Source: CAYUWM01 sp964448395
GTDB taxonomy: Bacteria; Chloroflexota; Dehalococcoidia; E44-bin15
Assembly: GCA_964448395.1 (NCBI GenBank)
Contig: CAYUWM010000055.1
Coordinates: 1 to 9,947 of the forward strand
Reading direction: 5' to 3'
Length of the DNA: 9,947 nucleotides
Positions 6,266 to 9,947 of this stretch are shown piece by piece. The position numbers were made by a program, and so were the translations under genes. The notes beneath the pieces were generated by a model. That model was not told the DNA's origin, made no database searches, and worked only from the letters and a program-made list of their open reading frames with translations. The stretch's first letter is position 1; each line of letters begins with the position of its first letter.

Positions 6266-9200
6266 TCAAGTTTCCAGATCGCATCTCAGGCACCTTCTGG
6301 CCTCCCGTCTTGCCATATCCTCGGAGAAACCACGCTCGATCTCCTCAAAGCTGTCCTTTCTTTTCTTCACCGCAAGCTTGGGCATCTCCAGCCTGGGCTG
6401 CGCCCCCCAGGACTGTTCATCCTGTGATCCACCCCCCTCGCCTCTTCTCTGCTGCTTCAGGTCGTACATCTCTACCCGTCCGGTATCGTTTGACAAGTAC
6501 TTATCTATCGCTACGGCCGCCCTCCTCCCCGCAGCGATCGCCTCTATCACCATCCCCGGGCCGGATACGAAATCACCCCCGGCGAAGATGCCCGGTACAT
6601 TGGTGGACAGCCGGTTGTCGTCGACGACCAGTGTCTCCCAGCTGGTACGTTCGAGAGCGCTGTCCGACGGCAGGAAGGATAGATCCGGGGCCTGTCCTAC
6701 GGCAGCGATGATGGTATCGGTATCGATGGAGAACTCCGAATCAGGGACCGGAACCGGCCTGCGACGCCCGCTGGCATCCGGCTCGCCCAAGCGCATACAG
6801 GCGCATTTCATGCNNNNNNNNNNNNNNNNNNNNNNNNNNNNNNNNNNNNNNNNNNNNNNNNNNNNNNNNNNNNNNNNNNNNNNNNNNNNNNNNNNNNNNN
6901 NNNNNNNNNNNNNCTGCGACGCCCGCTGGCATCCGGCTCGCCCAAGCGCATACAGGCGCATTTCATGCCGGTTGCTTTTCCGTCCTTACCCACTATTCGC
7001 GTGGGGCTGGTGAGGAAGTTAAACTGTACCCCTTCGGCTAGCGCCTCGTCATATTCCACCTCGGTCACCGGCATCTCATCGCGGGATCGCCGGTAGAATA
7101 TGCTCACATCCTCGGCACCGAGGCGCAGGGCGGTACGTGCAGCGTCGAGGGCTACATTACCCCCCCCGATAACCGCTACTCGCTTACCGACCCCCACCTC
7201 CTGCCCCATTTTAATATCCCGCAAGAACCTTAAACCGTACTTGAAATCGATCAGCCCCTCCGCCTCGCCGGGTATACCGATGTGCTGGCTCTTCTGAGCG
7301 CCGGCCGCGATGAACACGGCCTCAAATCCATCCTTTCTTAAATCCTCCACGGTGAAACTGGTGTTGATCGGCGAGTTATATTTGATATCAACGCCGCGCA
7401 TGGCGATATAGCCTATCTCCCGCTGGATCACCTCCGCGGGGAGCCGGAATTGCGGTATAGCCACTGAGAGCATACCGCCTCCCACGGGCAGGGCTTCGAA
7501 TACGGTGACCGGGTAGCCCAGTTTCGCCAAGAAGTAGGCACAGCTGAGCCCGGTAGGTCCCGCTCCGACAACCGCTACACGCTGGTCCCGGTTCTGAAGG
7601 AACGGCTGCAGTGGAGGCAGTTCGGCCTCGTGGTCAAAATACCAGTCGGCAGCGAAACGTTTAAGCTCCCTGATGGCCACCGGCTCATCGAGCTCACCGC
7701 GGCGGCAGCGCGCTTCGCACGGATGGTGGCAGATGCGGCCGCAGATGGAGGGGAAGGGGTTCCTCTCCCTGATTGTCTCGACAGCCTCCAGGTACTCGCC
7801 ATCGGCGATGTGGGCAACATACTTCGGTATGTTGATCCCCACCGGGCAAGTATGCTGGCAGGGGGATATCATCAACGCATCACAGACCGCAGCCGGGCAC
7901 TTCTTCTCCTTTATGTGAGCCTCATACTCGTCACGAAAGTACTTGATGGTGGTGAGTACCGGGTTAGGGCAGGTTTGGCCCAGACCACACAGCGAGCACT
8001 CCTTGACCGTGCTGGCAATCGTGAGCAGCGTATCAAGGTCGTCATCTTGGCCCTTGCCCTGGGTGATGCGGGTTAAAATCTCCAGCATCTGCTTGGTCCC
8101 CAGGCGACAGGGGGCGCACTTGCCGCAAGATTCAGCCTGGGTGAAACTGAGGAAATACCTGGCTATCTCCACCATACAGTTGCTCTCGTCCAGAACCACC
8201 ATACCCCCGGAACCCATGATGGATCCCAGTTGAGCCAGGGAGGCGTAGTCTACAGGGACATCGATGAACTGGACCGGCACGCAACCGCCGGAAGGGCCAC
8301 CGGTCTGCACCGCCTTAAGCTGCTTGCCGCGGAGAACGCCTCCTCCGATGTCGTAGATTATGGTGGACAGGGGCGTCCCTATCGGTACTTCGACCAAGCC
8401 GGTGTGGTTAATCTTGCCCGATAATGAGAATATCTTAGTCCCTCCGCTGTCCTCGGTTCCAAGCTGCGAATAAGCCCGGGCTCCATGGAGTATTATTTGT
8501 GGCACGTTAGCGTAGGTCTCCACGTTGTTGATAGAGGTGGGTTTGCCATCCAGTCCGGACTGCGCCGGGAACGGGGGCCGGGGCCGGGGCATACCCCTTT
8601 TGGCTTCGATGGAGGCTATGAGTGCGGTCTCTTCGCCGCAGACGAACGCCCCCGCCCCCTTCTTGATGAAGATACGAAAGTCGAATCCGGTGCCCAGTAT
8701 GTTCTCGCCCAGCAACCCCAGTTCCTCCGCCTGTGAAGTTGCTATGGTTAAATGCTCTATGGCGATAGGATACTCCGCGCGAACGTAGATATAGCCACTG
8801 GCCGCCCCGATGGCATAGGCGGCAATGAGCATCCCCTCGATCACACTATGGGGGTCACCCTCGAGCACGGCGCGGTCCATAAAGGCCCCCGGGTCCCCCT
8901 CGTCAGCGTTGCATATTATATATTTGGGGTCACCGGAGGCCTGACGGGTGAAACTCCACTTCCGTCCAGTGGGGAAGCCTGCACCCCCGCGACCGCGCAG
9001 TTTCGCCTCCGTAACCGTCTCGATCACCTGCTCCGGGCTCATCCCCGCCAGCGCCTTAGCCAGGGCTGCATAGCCATCCCTGGCGATGTAGTGCCCGATG
9101 TTTTTAGGGTCAACCTGGCCGCAGTTACGAAGCACCTTCCGCGTCTGGTTCACATAGAAAGGGATCAATTCGGCACGGGGCAGCACATCGCCGTTGTGGC

Positions 9201-9552
9201 GGTACAGCAGCCGCTCCACCAGCTGCCCCTTCAGCAACGTCCGCGAGACGATTTCCGGGACATCCTCGGTGGATACTTCTTGGTAGAATATCCCGTCAGG
9301 GTCTACGGCCATCACCGGGGCCTTGGTGCAGAAACCCTGACACCCGGTATCCCGCACCTCTACGCTATCCTCCAAACCATGCTTTTTGACCTCCGACAGC
9401 ATTTCATCCCGCACATCGAGGGCACCATGAGCGCGGCACCCCGTGGTGCATATCCGGACACAAGTCCCCCGTTTTTCCCCGTTATCGATGAGCGACTGGC
9501 GATATGAGTTGAATTCTGCCGCAGTTTTTAGCCTTTTCATTTTCCAGCTCAT
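6266..9552 (-). CDS. NuoF-GltD fusion flavoprotein (Stn/HydB-like NAD(P)H oxidoreductase), interrupted by an assembly gap
   Basis: This is one gene once the artefact at 6814-6968 is removed: 3,132 bases, 1,043 residues. An N-terminal thioredoxin-like [2Fe-2S] domain has C35/C39 and C71/C75. The NuoF module follows, with GRGGAGFPTGRKW (187-199), CNADEGDPGAFMDR (214-227) and GAGAFVCGEETALI for FMN and NADH. An SLBB-type region and the [4Fe-4S] ligands C476, C479, C482 and C522 come next. CPAAVC (552-557) leads into a GltD module: iron-sulfur motifs C565/C569 and C604/C608/C612/C616, an FAD site GAGPTG (663-668), a second nucleotide site GGGNVA (796-801) with YRRSRDEMP, and a CLRC tail. In Sporomusa-type (Stn) transhydrogenases the NuoF and GltD parts are separate subunits, so a fusion is notable. 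The start at 9552 overlaps the nuoE stop (ATGA); ATG 9540 is a close alternative. Transfer of electrons between NADH, NADPH, ferredoxin and MetVF is inferred from context. Confidence 0.9.
6759..6813. repeat. 55-bp duplicated contig end, left copy (assembly artefact)
   Basis: Identical over all 55 bases to 6914-6968 and lying directly against the N run. The duplicated piece encodes the same peptide, MKCACMRLGEPDASGRR, at the end of one frame and the start of the other. It is best read as the overlap of two contigs that a scaffolder joined with Ns without merging them. Confidence 0.93.
6814..6913. other. Run of 100 N (scaffold gap)
   Basis: Exactly 100 undetermined bases, the conventional length for a gap of unknown size. 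It splits the NuoF-GltD gene into two frames. Removing 6814-6968 (the Ns plus one copy of the duplicate, 155 bases) rejoins the frames with no stop codon and restores the family motif LGEPDASGRRRPVPVP. The gap therefore probably holds no missing sequence. Confidence 0.95.
6914..6968. repeat. 55-bp duplicated contig end, right copy (assembly artefact)
   Basis: Second copy of 6759-6813, starting at the base after the N run. Identity ends exactly where the left copy meets the Ns. Fifty-five is a common k-mer length in de Bruijn assemblers, which fits two contigs sharing a terminal k-mer. Confidence 0.93.
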
Positions 9553-9947
9553 TTTCCCTGATTGCCGTACTGCTGCAGGATGCTCCGCACTTTCGGTGGG
9601 GCCAGCTTCCCGAAGTAGTCCTTGTTCAACATCATCACCGGTGCTAAGAAACACGTGCCCAGGCAGGGCACGGTATCCAGCGTAAACTGCATATCGGACG
9701 TGGATTCCCCTTCCTCAATGCCCAGATCCTGCTTCACTATTTTCAGTATGGAGCCGCCGCCGCGCACGTGACAGGCCGTCCCCCGGCATACCCTGACAAT
9801 GTTCCTCCCCCTGGGAGCCGTATGGAACTGCTCATAGAAGGTTATAACCCCCTGCACTTCAGCGGGGAAAAGGTGTGTAGCTTCAGCTATGAGAGCGATA
9901 GCCTCGGGCGGAATATATCCGAGCTCCTGCTGAATGTGCTGTAGCAG
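9549..9947 (-). CDS. NuoE-like [2Fe-2S] subunit, partial (N-terminus beyond the window)
   Basis: The frame is open to the right edge, giving 132 residues that begin LLQHIQQELGYIPPEAIALI, the usual helical start of NuoE/HydC proteins; a short N-terminal piece is missing. An internal GTG at 9857 is not the start, because family sequence continues upstream of it. The thioredoxin-like fold binds one [2Fe-2S] cluster through CRGTAC (C-x4-C) and CLGTC (C-x3-C). In Complex I, HydABC and Stn-type enzymes this subunit sits beside the NuoF module and exchanges electrons with its FMN. The stop codon overlaps the start of the NuoF-GltD gene, so both are made together. The promoter of the unit lies outside the window. 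Confidence 0.93.
   Translation of the reverse strand: MLQHIQQELGYIPPEAIALIAEATHLFPAEVQGVITFYEQFHTAPRGRNIVRVCRGTACHVRGGGSILKIVKQDLGIEEGESTSDMQFTLDTVPCLGTCFLAPVMMLNKDYFGKLAPPKVRSILQQYGNQGK

Noticed and set aside
6759..6968. A CRISPR-like or tandem repeat around the N run
   Set aside because: Only two identical copies exist, exactly abutting the Ns and lying inside a conserved coding motif; a contig-end overlap explains it fully.
8752..9507. A 251-residue plus-strand open frame
   Set aside because: It is antisense to the NuoF module, which has exact cofactor motifs; the plus-strand translation looks like reverse-frame sequence and has no ribosome site.
9553..9654. A start at 9654 for the NuoF-GltD fusion
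   Set aside because: The extra 34 residues are encoded inside nuoE in another frame and show no family similarity; the ATGA overlap at 9552 or the ATG at 9540 is far more likely.

Overview
This window looks like a metagenome-assembled scaffold from a strictly anaerobic bacterium that uses the Wood-Ljungdahl (acetyl-CoA) pathway. It carries a two-subunit methylenetetrahydrofolate reductase (MetF plus MetV), a four-subunit ferredoxin-dependent 2-oxoacid oxidoreductase, and a flavin and iron-sulfur NAD(P)H oxidoreductase. The small zinc-ribbon genes at the left and the C-rich hairpin repeats suggest Chloroflexota (Dehalococcoidia-like) to me. That placement is inference from general gene style; there is no rRNA or marker gene here to test it.

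Layout. 1-439 is non-coding, with a weak promoter candidate near 294-323. Two small plus-strand zinc-ribbon genes follow (440-628 and 770-994), both starting with TTG behind strong Shine-Dalgarno sequences. 995-1301 has no convincing gene. Everything from 1302 to the right edge is on the minus strand, in two transcription units. The downstream unit is korDABC (4374 down to 1821; the korA product is of VorB type), followed by a tandem ACT-domain protein (1730-1302). A promoter candidate lies at 4539-4566. The upstream unit runs from the right edge to 4683: nuoE-like (cut by the window edge), a nuoF-gltD fusion, metV and metF.

How the genes work together. The NuoE-like protein and the NuoF-GltD fusion combine the parts of an Stn/HydBC-type flavin-based transhydrogenase: a NuoE-like [2Fe-2S] protein, an FMN/NAD(H) NuoF module and an FAD/NAD(P)H GltD module. 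They lie directly upstream of metV and metF, the reductase that makes 5-methyl-THF. The arrangement suggests an NAD(P)H-fed, possibly electron-bifurcating, methylene-THF reductase. The Kor/Vor enzyme would exchange reduced ferredoxin and CoA thioesters with 2-oxoacids, and the ACT protein may be an amino-acid sensor linked to it.

Two structural points matter to a reader. First, the 100-N gap at 6814-6913 is flanked by an exact 55-bp duplication (6759-6813 and 6914-6968). Collapsing it restores one continuous reading frame, so the apparently split flavoprotein is almost certainly one intact gene of about 1,043 residues. Second, a 67-bp imperfect repeat (51 of 67 positions identical, no gaps) with a conserved stem-loop occurs in opposite orientations on the two sides of the kor operon (1757-1823 and 4420-4486).
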